This document shows, piece by piece, positions 1 to 8,018 of a stretch of 64,000 nucleotides of DNA. Within the stretch, counting starts at the first letter, position 1. Each line of letters opens with the position of its first letter. The position numbers were made by a program, and so were the translations under genes. A model generated the notes under the pieces. The model had not been told where the DNA came from. It searched no databases and worked only from the letters and a program-made list of their open reading frames with translations. The stretch comes from Halothiobacillus sp. (lineage in GTDB: Bacteria; Pseudomonadota; Gammaproteobacteria; Halothiobacillales; Halothiobacillaceae), in assembly GCA_016278265.1 (NCBI GenBank), contig JADQCE010000001.1, positions 62,001-126,000 on the forward strand, written 5' to 3'.

Positions 1-2
1 AC

Positions 3-311
3 GCCGCCGACCAGCAGTTGGCCGAGCGGGGGGTAACCGTCATCCCGGACGTGCTCGCCAACAGCGGCGGGGTGATCGTCAGTCACCTCGAGTGGGTGCA
101 GAACCGCATGGGCGATTACTGGGCCGAGGACGAGATCGAACGACGGCTTTCCGAGCGTCTCGGCGACCAGGCGCATCTGGTCTTCGAGCGGTCGGTCACC
201 GAAGACGAGTCCTTGCGCTCGGCCGCCTATCGCCAGGGCATCGAGCGCATCGCCATCGCCATGGACGGGCTGGGCACCGAGCGGTATTTCTGCGGCGATA
301 CCGGGCCCTGA
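3..311 (+). CDS. Glu/Leu/Phe/Val dehydrogenase, C-terminal part (5' end outside window)
   Basis: The frame is open from base 3 and ends with TGA, giving about the last 102 residues of a Glu/Leu/Phe/Val dehydrogenase. Members catalyse NAD(P)-dependent oxidative deamination of an amino acid, most often glutamate, in the cytoplasm. The string PDVLANSGGVIVS followed by LEWVQN is the conserved cofactor-domain segment of this family, and the helical tail ending near GIERIAIAMD is typical of its C-terminus. Substrate and cofactor preference cannot be read because the catalytic N-terminal domain lies outside. An internal TTG at base 18 is not a real start. Confident for the family, not for the substrate. 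Confidence 0.85.
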   Translation, partial: AADQQLAERGVTVIPDVLANSGGVIVSHLEWVQNRMGDYWAEDEIERRLSERLGDQAHLVFERSVTEDESLRSAAYRQGIERIAIAMDGLGTERYFCGDTGP

Positions 312-396
312 ATCACGCGGCCCCGACTGGGGGCGGGGTGGCCGGAGAATGGGTTGGAACGCGGGCGGTTCGCCGCGACTCGGCGACCGGTTCCGG

Positions 397-411
397 TACA
401 ATGCGCCCATG
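397..411 (+). promoter_or_regulatory. Possible -10 element giving a leaderless uvrD transcript
   Basis: TACAAT at 397-402 matches five of six bases of a sigma-70 -10 box. A start point about seven bases downstream would fall on the uvrD ATG at 409. No Shine-Dalgarno sequence precedes that ATG, which fits a leaderless message. The -35 is poor (GCGACT at 375-380). This is an inference from spacing alone. Confidence 0.3.
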
Positions 412-2613
412 TCCAATGATCCGATTCTCGACCCGCTCAATGCCGCCCAGCGCGAGGCGGTCACCAGCCCCTCGCTGGCCACCCTGGTGCTCGCCGGGGC
501 CGGCTCGGGCAAGACCCGTGTGCTTACCCACCGCATGGCTTGGCTGGTGGCCGAGCAGGGCATCTCGCCCTATTCGCTCCTGGCCGTGACCTTCACCAAC
601 AAGGCCGCCGGCGAGATGCGCGGCCGGCTGGGCTCGCTGCTCGACGGCCAGGAGCTCGGCCCGCGCGGCGTCGACGGCATGTGGGTCGGCACCTTCCACG
701 GCCTGTCGCACCGCCTGCTGCGCCAGCACGCCCGCGAGGCGGGTCTGCCCGAGGGATTCCAGATCATCGACTCGGACGACCAGCTGCGGCTGGTCAAGCG
801 CCTGATCCGCGAGGCGGAACTGGACGAGAACCGCTTCCCGCCGCGACTGGTCGCCTCGATGATCAACGGCTTCAAGGAAGATGGCCTGCGTTCCCGCCAC
901 GTCGCGCCGGGCGACGACCCGATCCGCGACCAGGTGATCGTGATCTACAAGGCCTACGAGCGCGTCTGCGAGCGCAGCGGCCTGGTCGACTTCACCGAAC
1001 TGCTGCTGCGCGCCACCGAGTTGCTGCGCGGCAACGATGCGCTGCGCGCGCACTACCAGCGCCGTTTCCGTCAGGTCTTGATCGACGAGTTCCAGGACAC
1101 CAACGCCCTGCAGTACGCCTGGGCGCGGCTCTTGGTGGGCGAGGACAACGGCATCTTCGCCGTCGGCGACGACGACCAGTCGATCTACGGCTGGCGCGGC
1201 GCGAAGGTCGAGCACATCCAGCACTTCTCGCGCGACTTCCCCAACACCCACCTGATTCGCCTGGAGCAGAACTACCGCTCGACGCGCACCATTCTCGAGG
1301 CGGCCAACAGCGTCATCGCGAGAAACCAGGGCCGGCTGGGCAAGAACCTCTGGACCGAGGGCGATCACGGCGCGCCGATCCGGTTCTACCGCGCCTTCAA
1401 CGACCAGGACGAGGCCAACTTCGTCGTCGAGCAGATCGCCATGGCCGTGCGCGAGGGCCGCAACCGCGCCGACTGTGCGGTGCTCTATCGCTCCAACGCC
1501 CAGTCGCGCCTGCTCGAGGAGGCGCTGATCCGCGAGGGCATGCCCTATCGCATCTATGGCGGCCTGCGCTTTTTCGAACGCGCCGAGATCCGTGACGCGC
1601 TCGCCTACCTGAAACTGGTGGCCAACCGCCACGACGACACCTCCTTCGACCGGATCGTCAATCGCCCGACGCGCGGCATCGGCGACAAGACGTTGAACGA
1701 AATCCGCCAGGCGGCCCGTGACCAGGGCGCCTCGCTTTGGGATGCCGCGCTGATCCTGCTGGCGGAGAACCAGCTTTCTCCTCGCGCGGCCGGCGCCCTG
1801 CGCCAGTTCATGACCCTGATCGAGGCGATCGACCAGCAGACCCTCAACGACGAGCTGGGCGAGCGGATCGAGAAGACCATCGACCAGAGTGGTCTGCGCG
1901 CGCTGTTCGAGAAGGACCGTGACCGCGAGCGCGGCGAGGCGAAGATCGAGAACCTCGACGAGCTGGTCAACGCCGGGCGTGGCTTTGTCATGGACCGCGA
2001 TACGGCCGAGGAGATGGGCGAGCTCGAGGCCTTCCTCGCCCACGCCAGCCTCGAGGCCGGCGAGGCGCAGGGCGCGGCCTGGGAGGACTGCGTGCAGATG
2101 ATGACGCTGCACTCGGCCAAGGGCCTCGAGTTCCCGCAGGTGTTTATGGTCGGGGTCGAGGAAGGGTTGTTCCCGCACCAGATGTCGATCGACGAGCCGG
2201 GGCGCCTCGAGGAGGAGCGTCGGCTCTGCTACGTCGGTATCACCCGCGCCGAGCAGCAGCTGACCATCACCTGTGCCGAGGCGCGTCGCCTGCACGGCAA
2301 GCAGATCTTCCCCATGCCGTCGCGCTTTCTCGGCGAGCTGCCGCCGGACCTGGTCGAGGAGGTCCGGCCGCGGGCGACCCGCGCGGCGCAGGCCTTTGGT
2401 GCCCGACGGCCTGAGGGCGAGCCAGGCCCGCGCACGCACAAGCAGAACGAGACCGGCTTCGAGGTCGGCCAGAACGTGCGCCATGCCAAGTTCGGCGAGG
2501 GCACCATCCTCGACTGCGAGGGCACCGGTGCCTCGGCGCGGGTACAGGTCAACTTCGGCCAGCATGGCGCGAAATGGCTGATCCTGTCGTATGCGAATCT
2601 GCAACCCGCCTAA
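409..2613 (+). CDS. uvrD: ATP-dependent DNA helicase UvrD (helicase II)
   Basis: 734 residues, the usual length of UvrD, a 3'-5' superfamily 1A helicase of nucleotide excision and mismatch repair. The Walker A motif AGAGSGKT is at residues 29-36 and the Walker B/motif II DEFQDT at about 226-231, followed by VGDDDQSIYGWRGA (motif III) and QNYRST (motif IV). Near the C-terminus come TLHSAKGLEF (motif V) and YVGITRA (motif VI). A last small domain starting around residue 686 (GQNVRHAKFGEGTIL) is the Tudor-like tail that UvrD and PcrA use to bind RNA polymerase. I chose ATG 409 because homologous sequence begins at DPLNAAQREAV; an upstream in-frame ATG at 349 adds unconserved residues. Monocistronic by appearance. 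UvrD is preferred over Rep because of the tail, though the two are close relatives. Confidence 0.93.
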   Translation: MSNDPILDPLNAAQREAVTSPSLATLVLAGAGSGKTRVLTHRMAWLVAEQGISPYSLLAVTFTNKAAGEMRGRLGSLLDGQELGPRGVDGMWVGTFHGLSHRLLRQHAREAGLPEGFQIIDSDDQLRLVKRLIREAELDENRFPPRLVASMINGFKEDGLRSRHVAPGDDPIRDQVIVIYKAYERVCERSGLVDFTELLLRATELLRGNDALRAHYQRRFRQVLIDEFQDTNALQYAWARLLVGEDNGIFAVGDDDQSIYGWRGAKVEHIQHFSRDFPNTHLIRLEQNYRSTRTILEAANSVIARNQGRLGKNLWTEGDHGAPIRFYRAFNDQDEANFVVEQIAMAVREGRNRADCAVLYRSNAQSRLLEEALIREGMPYRIYGGLRFFERAEIRDALAYLKLVANRHDDTSFDRIVNRPTRGIGDKTLNEIRQAARDQGASLWDAALILLAENQLSPRAAGALRQFMTLIEAIDQQTLNDELGERIEKTIDQSGLRALFEKDRDRERGEAKIENLDELVNAGRGFVMDRDTAEEMGELEAFLAHASLEAGEAQGAAWEDCVQMMTLHSAKGLEFPQVFMVGVEEGLFPHQMSIDEPGRLEEERRLCYVGITRAEQQLTITCAEARRLHGKQIFPMPSRFLGELPPDLVEEVRPRATRAAQAFGARRPEGEPGPRTHKQNETGFEVGQNVRHAKFGEGTILDCEGTGASARVQVNFGQHGAKWLILSYANLQPA

Positions 2614-2619
2614 GGGAGC

Positions 2620-2690
2620 TTGAAGCTGGAAGCCAGACGCTCGAAGCATCTATTCTTCCAGCTTCCAGCTTCCAGCATCGAGCTTCTGGC
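2620..2690. repeat. Intergenic GCTTCCA-heptamer inverted-repeat element
   Basis: Between uvrD and the next gene. GAAGCTGGAAGC (2622-2633) is perfectly complementary to GCTTCCAGCTTC (2661-2672), and the right side continues the 7-base unit AGCTTCC in tandem. A second, overlapping inverted match pairs 2632-2647 with 2675-2690 at 14 of 16 positions, so two alternative hairpins are possible. There is no clear U-run, so this is not a plain terminator. Function unknown. Confidence 0.6.
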
Positions 2691-2747
2691 CCATGCCCCC
2701 GTTTTCCGCACATACTGAATAACCCGAAACCTTCAAGGAGTCCTGCC

Positions 2748-3875
2748 ATGAAACGGCGCGAGTTTCTCACCTGGGCCGGCGCTGCCGGCATTGCGGCCAC
2801 CGCCCTGTCGGGCTGCAACAGCGAGACCGGCGATCAGCCGGCGGCCACGGCGGCGAACGGCCCGACCGCGGCCGACCCGATCCGTTGGAAGATGGTCACC
2901 ACCTGGCCGAAGAACTTCCCGGGGCTGGGCACCGGCGCGAACAACATCGCCAAGTACATCGCTGAGATGTCGGGTGGTCGGCTGGTGGTCGACGTCTATG
3001 GCGCCGGCGAGATCGTCCCGGCACTGGAGGTGTTCGATGCGGTCAAGGCAGGCACCGCCGAGATGGGCCACGGCGCGGCCTACTACTGGCAGGGCAAGAT
3101 GCCGGCGGCGGCCTTCTTCGCCGCGTTTCCGTTCGGTCTGACCGCCGACGAGATGAACGGCTGGCTCTACCACGGCGAGGGTATCGAGCTGTGGGAAGAA
3201 CTCTACGCCCCGCACGGCATCATCCCGCGTCCGGGTGGCAACACCGGCCCGCAGATGGGCGGCTGGTTCCGCAAGCCGATCGACACGCTCGACGACTTCA
3301 AGGGGCTGAAGATGCGCTTGCCGGGTATCGGCGGCGAGGTGCTGCGACGGCTGGACGTCTCGGTAGTGAATACACCGGGTGGCGAGCTGTTCCAGGCGTT
3401 GAACGACGGCACCATCGATGCGGCCGAGTGGGTCGGCCCGTTCAACGATCTCGCCTTTGGTTTCCACCGCGCGGCCAAGTACTACTACGCCCCGGGCTGG
3501 CAGGAGCCGTCGGCGACCATGGAGGCCCTGATCAACCAGGAGGCCTTCGAGGCATTGCCGGACGACCTGCAGGCGATCGTCGACGGGGCGATCAAGATGG
3601 CGGCGCTCGATATGCTTTCCGAGTTCACCGCGCGCAACAACCGGGCGCTCAAGACGCTCACCGAGGAGCACGGCGTCGAGCTGCGCTACTTCAGTGACGA
3701 GATCATGGCGGCGTTGTTCGAGAAGTCCAACGAGGTGCTCGCGGAGATTACCGAGGAGGACGCCTTTGCCAAGCGCGTGTTCGAGTCGCTCACCGACTAT
3801 CGCCGTGACGTGGCGGAGTGGACCGAGGGCTCGGAGTACGCCTTCCTCACCTCGCGCCAGCGCTTCCTCGACTGA
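2748..3875 (+). CDS. TRAP transporter substrate-binding protein (DctP/TakP type), orphan
   Basis: 375 residues. The start MKRREFLTWAG has a twin-arginine signal (RREFL), and the signal ends in a lipobox-like LSGC, so a Tat-exported lipoprotein is plausible. The mature part follows the DctP fold: RWKMVTTWPKNFPG at the N-terminus, GRLVVDVYGAGEIVPALE, and the central KGLKMRLPG-IGGEVL and GELFQALNDGTIDAAEW that contact carboxylate ligands in TRAP receptors. It resembles the subgroup that binds 2-oxo acids or larger carboxylates, which is an inference. AAGGAG (2735-2740) supports ATG 2748. No DctQ or DctM membrane gene lies beside it, so the permease must be elsewhere. The downstream gene converges one base after the stop. 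Confidence 0.85.
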   Translation: MKRREFLTWAGAAGIAATALSGCNSETGDQPAATAANGPTAADPIRWKMVTTWPKNFPGLGTGANNIAKYIAEMSGGRLVVDVYGAGEIVPALEVFDAVKAGTAEMGHGAAYYWQGKMPAAAFFAAFPFGLTADEMNGWLYHGEGIELWEELYAPHGIIPRPGGNTGPQMGGWFRKPIDTLDDFKGLKMRLPGIGGEVLRRLDVSVVNTPGGELFQALNDGTIDAAEWVGPFNDLAFGFHRAAKYYYAPGWQEPSATMEALINQEAFEALPDDLQAIVDGAIKMAALDMLSEFTARNNRALKTLTEEHGVELRYFSDEIMAALFEKSNEVLAEITEEDAFAKRVFESLTDYRRDVAEWTEGSEYAFLTSRQRFLD

Positions 3876-3876
3876 G

Positions 3877-4548
3877 TCAGTCGCTGGCCGAGCGGATGGT
3901 CCAGACCCGTTCGGCCAGTGTGGCGGCCAGCGGGCGCTCGTGGCGACCGATGGTCACGACCACGTCGGCCGAACCCGGCTGGCTGGCGCGGCGGCAGACG
4001 AACTGGCCGGGCAGGATGCCCAGCTGGGTCAGTCGGCGCAGGTCGGCGGCGTTTTCGGCGGCCAGTCGAACCACGGTCGCCCCCTCGTCGATGGCCAGAT
4101 CGCCCAGGGCCACCATGTGGCGGCGTTCGACGGGCGCCTCGTCCGGTCGCGGGATCGGCGCGCCGTGCGGGTCGAACTCCGGTTGACCGAGGTGGTCCCA
4201 CAACCGGTCGATCAGGCGGCTGGAAAAGGCGTGTTCGAGGATTTCCGCCTCGGCATCGACCTCGGCCAGTGGCAGCTTCAGGTCCTGGGCGAGAAAGGTC
4301 TCGATCACCCGGTGACGACGGATCATGTCGACGGCGATCGTCCAGCCGGCGTCGGTCAACGCCGCGCCCTGGTAGCGGGCGTAGTGGATCAGCCCGTCGG
4401 CGTGCAGACGCTTGAGCATGGCCGTGACCGAGGCCCGTGCAATGCCCAGCCGGTCGGCAATCGCCGAGGTGGATACCGCCGGCTCCGGCGACTGCTCGGC
4501 CAGCTTGAAGATCGCTTTCAGGTAGTCCTCGTACGCGGTGCTCGCCAT
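3877..4548 (-). CDS. DtxR/MntR-family metal-dependent transcriptional regulator
   Basis: 223 residues. The N-terminus MASTAYEDYLKAIFKL and the winged helix (residues about 25-60, SAIADRLGIARASVTAMLKRL) are typical of DtxR/MntR repressors, which bind Fe(II) or Mn(II) and shut down metal uptake. The dimerisation and metal region follows (RHRVIETFLAQDLKLPLAEVDAEA), and a FeoA-like SH3 domain closes the protein (LTQLGILPGQFVCR onward). It is transcribed away from a metal-type ABC binding protein at 4720, which is its probable target. A hairpin element at 4569-4638 starts only 20 bases upstream of its start codon and must lie in its promoter or leader. Whether the metal is Mn or Fe cannot be told from sequence alone. 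Confidence 0.88.
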   Translation of the reverse strand: MASTAYEDYLKAIFKLAEQSPEPAVSTSAIADRLGIARASVTAMLKRLHADGLIHYARYQGAALTDAGWTIAVDMIRRHRVIETFLAQDLKLPLAEVDAEAEILEHAFSSRLIDRLWDHLGQPEFDPHGAPIPRPDEAPVERRHMVALGDLAIDEGATVVRLAAENAADLRRLTQLGILPGQFVCRRASQPGSADVVVTIGRHERPLAATLAERVWTIRSASD

Positions 4549-4568
4549 GGTGGGGCCTCGTTTGTTAA

Positions 4569-4638
4569 GGAAGGTCTGCGCGGATCCGATGCCCGGCTCA
4601 AGGCGCGCAGAGCGATATCGGATTCGTGCAGACCTTCC
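4569..4638. mobile_element. 70-bp MITE-like inverted-repeat element in a divergent promoter
   Basis: The ends 4569-4590 and 4617-4638 are inverted repeats agreeing at 20 of 22 positions, reading inward GGAAGGTCTGC from both sides. They resemble the ends of the 266-bp element at 48245-48510 (shared GGAA..TCTGCACGA.TC.GAT), and both contain an internal CAAGGCGC..CAG segment. I read it as an internally deleted relative. No target duplication is visible (TTAA left, CGAG right). As RNA it would fold into a long stem between two divergent genes. Confidence 0.55.
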
Positions 4639-4719
4639 CGAGGCCTTACGTTAGCATGCTCGTATCGAGCCGTCCTTGCGGAGACTGGCCCGGCTTTCGA
4701 CCATCCGCCATCCCCACAC

Positions 4720-5727
4720 ATGACCCATAACGACACACGCTTCACTCACGCGAGGCCCCTTGTGCAGAAATTTTTCCAATGGTTTTCCCGCGCTGCGACG
4801 CTGTCGTTCGCCGTCGTTTTCCTGATTCCCGGCGTGCAGGCGCAGGACGAGGTGCTGCAATACGCCGGCGGTGATCGGGAAATCGAAACCCTCCGCGTGG
4901 TGACCGATACCTCGTTCACCGCCGGGCTGGTCGACAATCTCGCCGGGTCGTTCGTCGAGGTCGAGGCCGTGGTCGACGGCGAAGAGTCGCCGCTGGGTTA
5001 CTCGCTCGACGAGGACGACCGGGAGCGGATCGCATCGGCGGATCTGGTCGTCTACCAGGGGCTGGGCCTGATGCCGGAATTCATCCAGGCGGCCGAGGCT
5101 CGCGATAAGGCCGATCGGGTGGTGCTGACCGATCGCATTCCCGAGTTCCGCCTGCTCAAGACCGAGGATGGCGTCAACCCGCACACCTATCATGACCCGT
5201 CGCTGCTGCAGTACTCGGTGGATCACCTGACGGTCCAGCTCAAGGAGCGTCTTGAGGCGGTGGCCGGCGAGATCGAGGGCAACCGCCTGCGGGTAAACAT
5301 CGAACTGCAGTCCCTGAACCGCGAGACCGAGGGGTTGCTGGAAGACCTTTCGCGCACCGAGCGGGTATTGGTTACCGACAACGACGTGTTCGCCTACTTC
5401 GCCGAGGCCTACCACTTCGAGTTGCTGGACGTCACCGACGAGAAACAGAGCAAGAAGGCGATCGAGTTGATCGCGCGCAACCAGACGCCGCACGTCTTCC
5501 CGGTGGCCGGCACCGGCGGTGGTGCGCTCGAGGAATGGCTCGAGGCCAACCGGGGTTCGGCGATTCCCGAGTCCGTCAGCCTGGCGTCGCCGCTGACCGG
5601 CCTGTGGCTGGCCGAGAGCAACCTGCCCACCGGGACCTATATCGGCCTGTTCCGCGAGAACGTCAGCGAGATTATCCTGGGTCTCAATCCACTGCCGGCA
5701 GCGGGAGGCGGGGCGCCGACCGAGTAG
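4720..5727 (+). CDS. Metal-type ABC transporter substrate-binding protein (ZnuA/TroA fold) with degenerate ligand set
   Basis: 335 residues with an N-terminal signal segment (AATLSFAVVFLIPGVQAQ) and the overall pattern of cluster A-I metal-binding proteins: ADLVVYQGLGLMPEF, NPHTYHDP, DVFAYFAEAY and TYIGLFRENVSEI. Such proteins deliver Zn, Mn or Fe to an ABC permease in the inner membrane. Only one usual ligand is clear (His155 in NPHTYHDP). The usual PHxYE site reads PLGY (91-94), the usual SHDAFGYF site has Asn221 in place of His, and the last ligand Asp appears replaced in the ESNL stretch (299-302). No permease or ATPase gene is adjacent. It is divergent from a DtxR-type regulator. ATG 4720 places the signal peptide correctly. 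Family confident, metal binding doubtful. Confidence 0.75.
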   Translation: MTHNDTRFTHARPLVQKFFQWFSRAATLSFAVVFLIPGVQAQDEVLQYAGGDREIETLRVVTDTSFTAGLVDNLAGSFVEVEAVVDGEESPLGYSLDEDDRERIASADLVVYQGLGLMPEFIQAAEARDKADRVVLTDRIPEFRLLKTEDGVNPHTYHDPSLLQYSVDHLTVQLKERLEAVAGEIEGNRLRVNIELQSLNRETEGLLEDLSRTERVLVTDNDVFAYFAEAYHFELLDVTDEKQSKKAIELIARNQTPHVFPVAGTGGGALEEWLEANRGSAIPESVSLASPLTGLWLAESNLPTGTYIGLFRENVSEIILGLNPLPAAGGGAPTE

Positions 5728-5779
5728 GTCGGGTCCGGCCGGCGGTCAACCGGTCGGTACCGAGAGGCCGTCAGGCGGA

Positions 5780-6310
5780 TCAGCCGCTGGTGCGGTGATC
5801 CTGCGCCAATTCCCGGTAGAAGCGGGCCGACTCGGCGAGGTGTGCGCGTTCGTCGTCGGTCAACGGCCGGACCTTGCGCGCCGGGGCGCCGACGTAAAGG
5901 TGGCCGGTTTCCAGCACCTTGCCGGGCGAGACCACGCTGCCGGCGGCAATGATCACCTCGTCCTCGACCACCACGTCGTCCATCACGATCGCGCCCATGC
6001 CGACCAGCACCCGGTTGCCGATGGTGCAGGCATGCAGGATGGCGCGGTGGCCGACGGTGACTTCCTCGCCGATGCGACAGGGCATGCCCTGCGGATGGGC
6101 GGTCGACGGCTGGTTGACGTGCACGATGACGCCGTCCTGCAGATTGGTCAGCCGGCCGGCACGGATCTGCTGGACGTCGCCGCGGAGCACGGTGTTCGGC
6201 CAGACGGAAACGCCTTCTTCCAGCACGACGTCACCGATTACCACCGCGGTCGGATCGACCCAGCAGTCTTCGGCCACGGTCGGAAGCTTTGACTGGAAAT
6301 TGCGGATCAT
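5780..6310 (-). CDS. Gamma-class carbonic anhydrase family protein (YrdA/PaaY-like hexapeptide repeat)
   Basis: 176 residues, usual length for the family. It is made largely of left-handed beta-helix hexapeptide repeats (VVIGDVVLEEGVSVWPNTVLRGD and onward), which assemble as trimers. The metal-binding histidines expected for gamma-carbonic anhydrases are present at His64 (VIVHVN), His88 and His93 (GHRAILHACTIG). It may hydrate CO2, but many YrdA/CaiE-like relatives show weak or no activity, so the reaction is not certain. ATG 6310 is preceded by a GAGG ribosome site; upstream in-frame starts add residues with no family resemblance. Cytoplasmic, single gene, divergent from ubiA. Confidence 0.88.
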   Translation of the reverse strand: MIRNFQSKLPTVAEDCWVDPTAVVIGDVVLEEGVSVWPNTVLRGDVQQIRAGRLTNLQDGVIVHVNQPSTAHPQGMPCRIGEEVTVGHRAILHACTIGNRVLVGMGAIVMDDVVVEDEVIIAAGSVVSPGKVLETGHLYVGAPARKVRPLTDDERAHLAESARFYRELAQDHRTSG

Positions 6311-6467
6311 GCAGAAACCTCGGGTTCGGTCGGGCGAAGGTGTAATCGCGCGCATTCTAGCGCAGGGAGAGCGGGAAACCCGAAGAGGCCATCGGCCGGG
6401 TCTGATATCGTTTCTGCCGACGACTGATGACATCCGATGAACATCCACTGCCGCCACAGGTAATACC

Positions 6468-7328
6468 GTGTCCGTGATCGCCGAGAAAACCCGCGCCTAT
6501 CTCGCCCTGACCCGGCTGGATCGACCGGTGGGTATCTTTCTGCTGCTCTGGCCCACCTACTGGGCCCTTTGGGTCGCTGGTCAGGGCCGCCCGGACCTGT
6601 TCATCTTCCTGATCTTTACCCTGGGCGTGATTGCCATGCGCTCGGCTGGCTGCGCGATCAACGACTTCGCCGACCGGCACGTCGACGGCCACGTGACCCG
6701 TACTAAGGGCCGCCCGCTGGCAACCGGGCGCATCACCGCGCGCGAGGCACTGGGCGTGTTCGCCGTCCTGGTGGGCATCTCCTTCCTACTGGTCCTGCAG
6801 CTCAACGCCACCACCATCGCCCTGTCGGTGGTAGCGGTGATCCTCGCGGCGACCTATCCCTTCGGCAAGCGCTTTCACCATCTGCCGCAGGTGCATCTGG
6901 GACTGGCCTTCGGCTGGGCCATCCCGATGGCCTTTGCCGCCCATCACGGCGAGGTCGCACCGGTCGCCTGGCTGCTCCTGCTGGCCAATATCGGCTGGAC
7001 GCTCGCCTACGACACCCTGTATGCCATGGCCGATCGGCCGGACGACCTCAAGATCGGGGTCAAGTCCTCGGCGATCCTGTTCGGTCGATTCGATCTCGCG
7101 GCCGTGGCCCTGTCCTACCTGTGGACGCTGGCCTGGCTGGCAGGTGTTGGCTGGATGGTCGACCTGGCCGTCGGCTACTTCGTGGGACTCGCCATCGCCG
7201 CGGTGTCGGCCGTCTGGATCCTGCGCACCGCCCGGTCGCGACAGCTGGATGACTGCGTGTTGGCCTTCCGACGCAACAACGTCTTCGGTGCGATCGTCAT
7301 GCTGGCGCTGATCGCGGGCTTTCTCTGA
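6468..7328 (+). CDS. ubiA: 4-hydroxybenzoate octaprenyltransferase UbiA
   Basis: 286 residues, standard size. This integral membrane prenyltransferase attaches the polyprenyl tail to 4-hydroxybenzoate in ubiquinone synthesis. The first aspartate-rich motif NDFADRHVD is at 65-73, followed by TRTKGRPLATG. The second, YDTLYAMADRPDD, is near residue 185. Eight or so hydrophobic helices are visible, beginning with VGIFLLLWPTYWALW. The start is GTG at 6468 (a second GTG lies at 6474). The ribosome site is weak. The downstream dsrE-like gene starts 117 bases later and is probably separate. Confidence 0.95.
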   Translation: MSVIAEKTRAYLALTRLDRPVGIFLLLWPTYWALWVAGQGRPDLFIFLIFTLGVIAMRSAGCAINDFADRHVDGHVTRTKGRPLATGRITAREALGVFAVLVGISFLLVLQLNATTIALSVVAVILAATYPFGKRFHHLPQVHLGLAFGWAIPMAFAAHHGEVAPVAWLLLLANIGWTLAYDTLYAMADRPDDLKIGVKSSAILFGRFDLAAVALSYLWTLAWLAGVGWMVDLAVGYFVGLAIAAVSAVWILRTARSRQLDDCVLAFRRNNVFGAIVMLALIAGFL

Positions 7329-7445
7329 GGCGACTCGAGCAAGATCGGTACGGCCGGATTACACTCCGATAGTTGGGTAACGAACCGCCCGTTGGCGCGT
7401 CGCAGGCTAGCCGGCGTTCCCATTCAGGCGAAACGGAGTGGCCCC

Positions 7446-7946
7446 ATGATCAAGCGTACGATCCAATCTCTCATGGCCGCCATGGTGCTGGCCGTCGCGA
7501 TGCCCCTGTCGGCGCAGGCCGCCGAGCCCGTCGACGACACGGCGGCCCTGGCCGGGGTGGAGGAGGCCAAGGGTGTCTTCCAGATCGACTTCACCGAGGC
7601 CGAGAAGACCGCCTTCTACCTGGAAATCATCCGCGGCACGCACGCCAATTTCGTCCGCCAGGGCCTGGAACCGGACCTGGTGATCGTGTTCATCGGACCG
7701 ACGGTCCAGTTCCTGACCACCGAGGCGGGTGACGATGTCGCCGACCCGGCGACGTTGATGCGGATCGAGTCCGAGGTCGCGCGCTTGGCGGAGCTCGGTG
7801 TGCGCCTGGAGGTCTGCGCGGTGGCCACTGAGGTCTTCGGGGTCGACAACGACACATTATTTGACGGTCTGGACCTGACTGGTGATGGCTTCGTGGCGAT
7901 GATCGGTTGGCAGGCCCAGGGGTATCACCCCGTCACGATGTTCTGA
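7446..7946 (+). CDS. Exported DsrE/DsrF-like family protein
   Basis: 166 residues with a clear Sec signal peptide (hydrophobic MAAMVLAVAMPLSAQA, cleavage likely after AQA). The mature part has the DsrE/F-like alpha/beta pattern: LVIVFIGPTVQFLT, VARLAELGVRLEVCAVA with a cysteine at the family's usual place, and a C-terminal GFVAMIGWQAQGYHPV. Cytoplasmic DsrE, TusD and related proteins shuttle sulfur on cysteine; exported versions are common in sulfur-metabolising bacteria, but their role is not established. The start at 7446 has a GGAGTGG ribosome site. A strong terminator follows at 7964-8003. A sulfur-carrier role is inference only. Confidence 0.8.
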   Translation: MIKRTIQSLMAAMVLAVAMPLSAQAAEPVDDTAALAGVEEAKGVFQIDFTEAEKTAFYLEIIRGTHANFVRQGLEPDLVIVFIGPTVQFLTTEAGDDVADPATLMRIESEVARLAELGVRLEVCAVATEVFGVDNDTLFDGLDLTGDGFVAMIGWQAQGYHPVTMF

Positions 7947-7963
7947 GTCAATTGCGTGCCCAT

Positions 7964-8003
7964 ACGACAAGGCCCCGCTTCACAAGAGGCGGGGCCTTGT
8001 CGT
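7964..8003. terminator. Bidirectional intrinsic terminator between convergent genes
   Basis: A perfect 15-bp stem (arms 7964-7978 and 7989-8003, ACGACAAGGCCCCGC and its complement) with a 10-base loop separates the dsrE-like gene from the convergent chemoreceptor. U-tracts are short on both sides, so efficiency is uncertain. Confidence 0.75.
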
Positions 8004-8018
8004 TCTCGCGGGGCGTGT

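Noticed and set aside
313-2649. Long open frame antisense to uvrD (778 codons)
   Set aside because: Composition is the mirror of a GC-rich coding strand, with no recognisable domain; uvrD on the plus strand has every helicase motif. Similar long antisense frames opposite gltB, rpoD and the GGDEF/EAL gene were rejected for the same reason.
3694-4719. Upstream extension of the metal-type binding protein reading frame
   Set aside because: It would run through the DtxR gene on the other strand and place residues before a clear signal peptide. ATG 4720 fits the protein.
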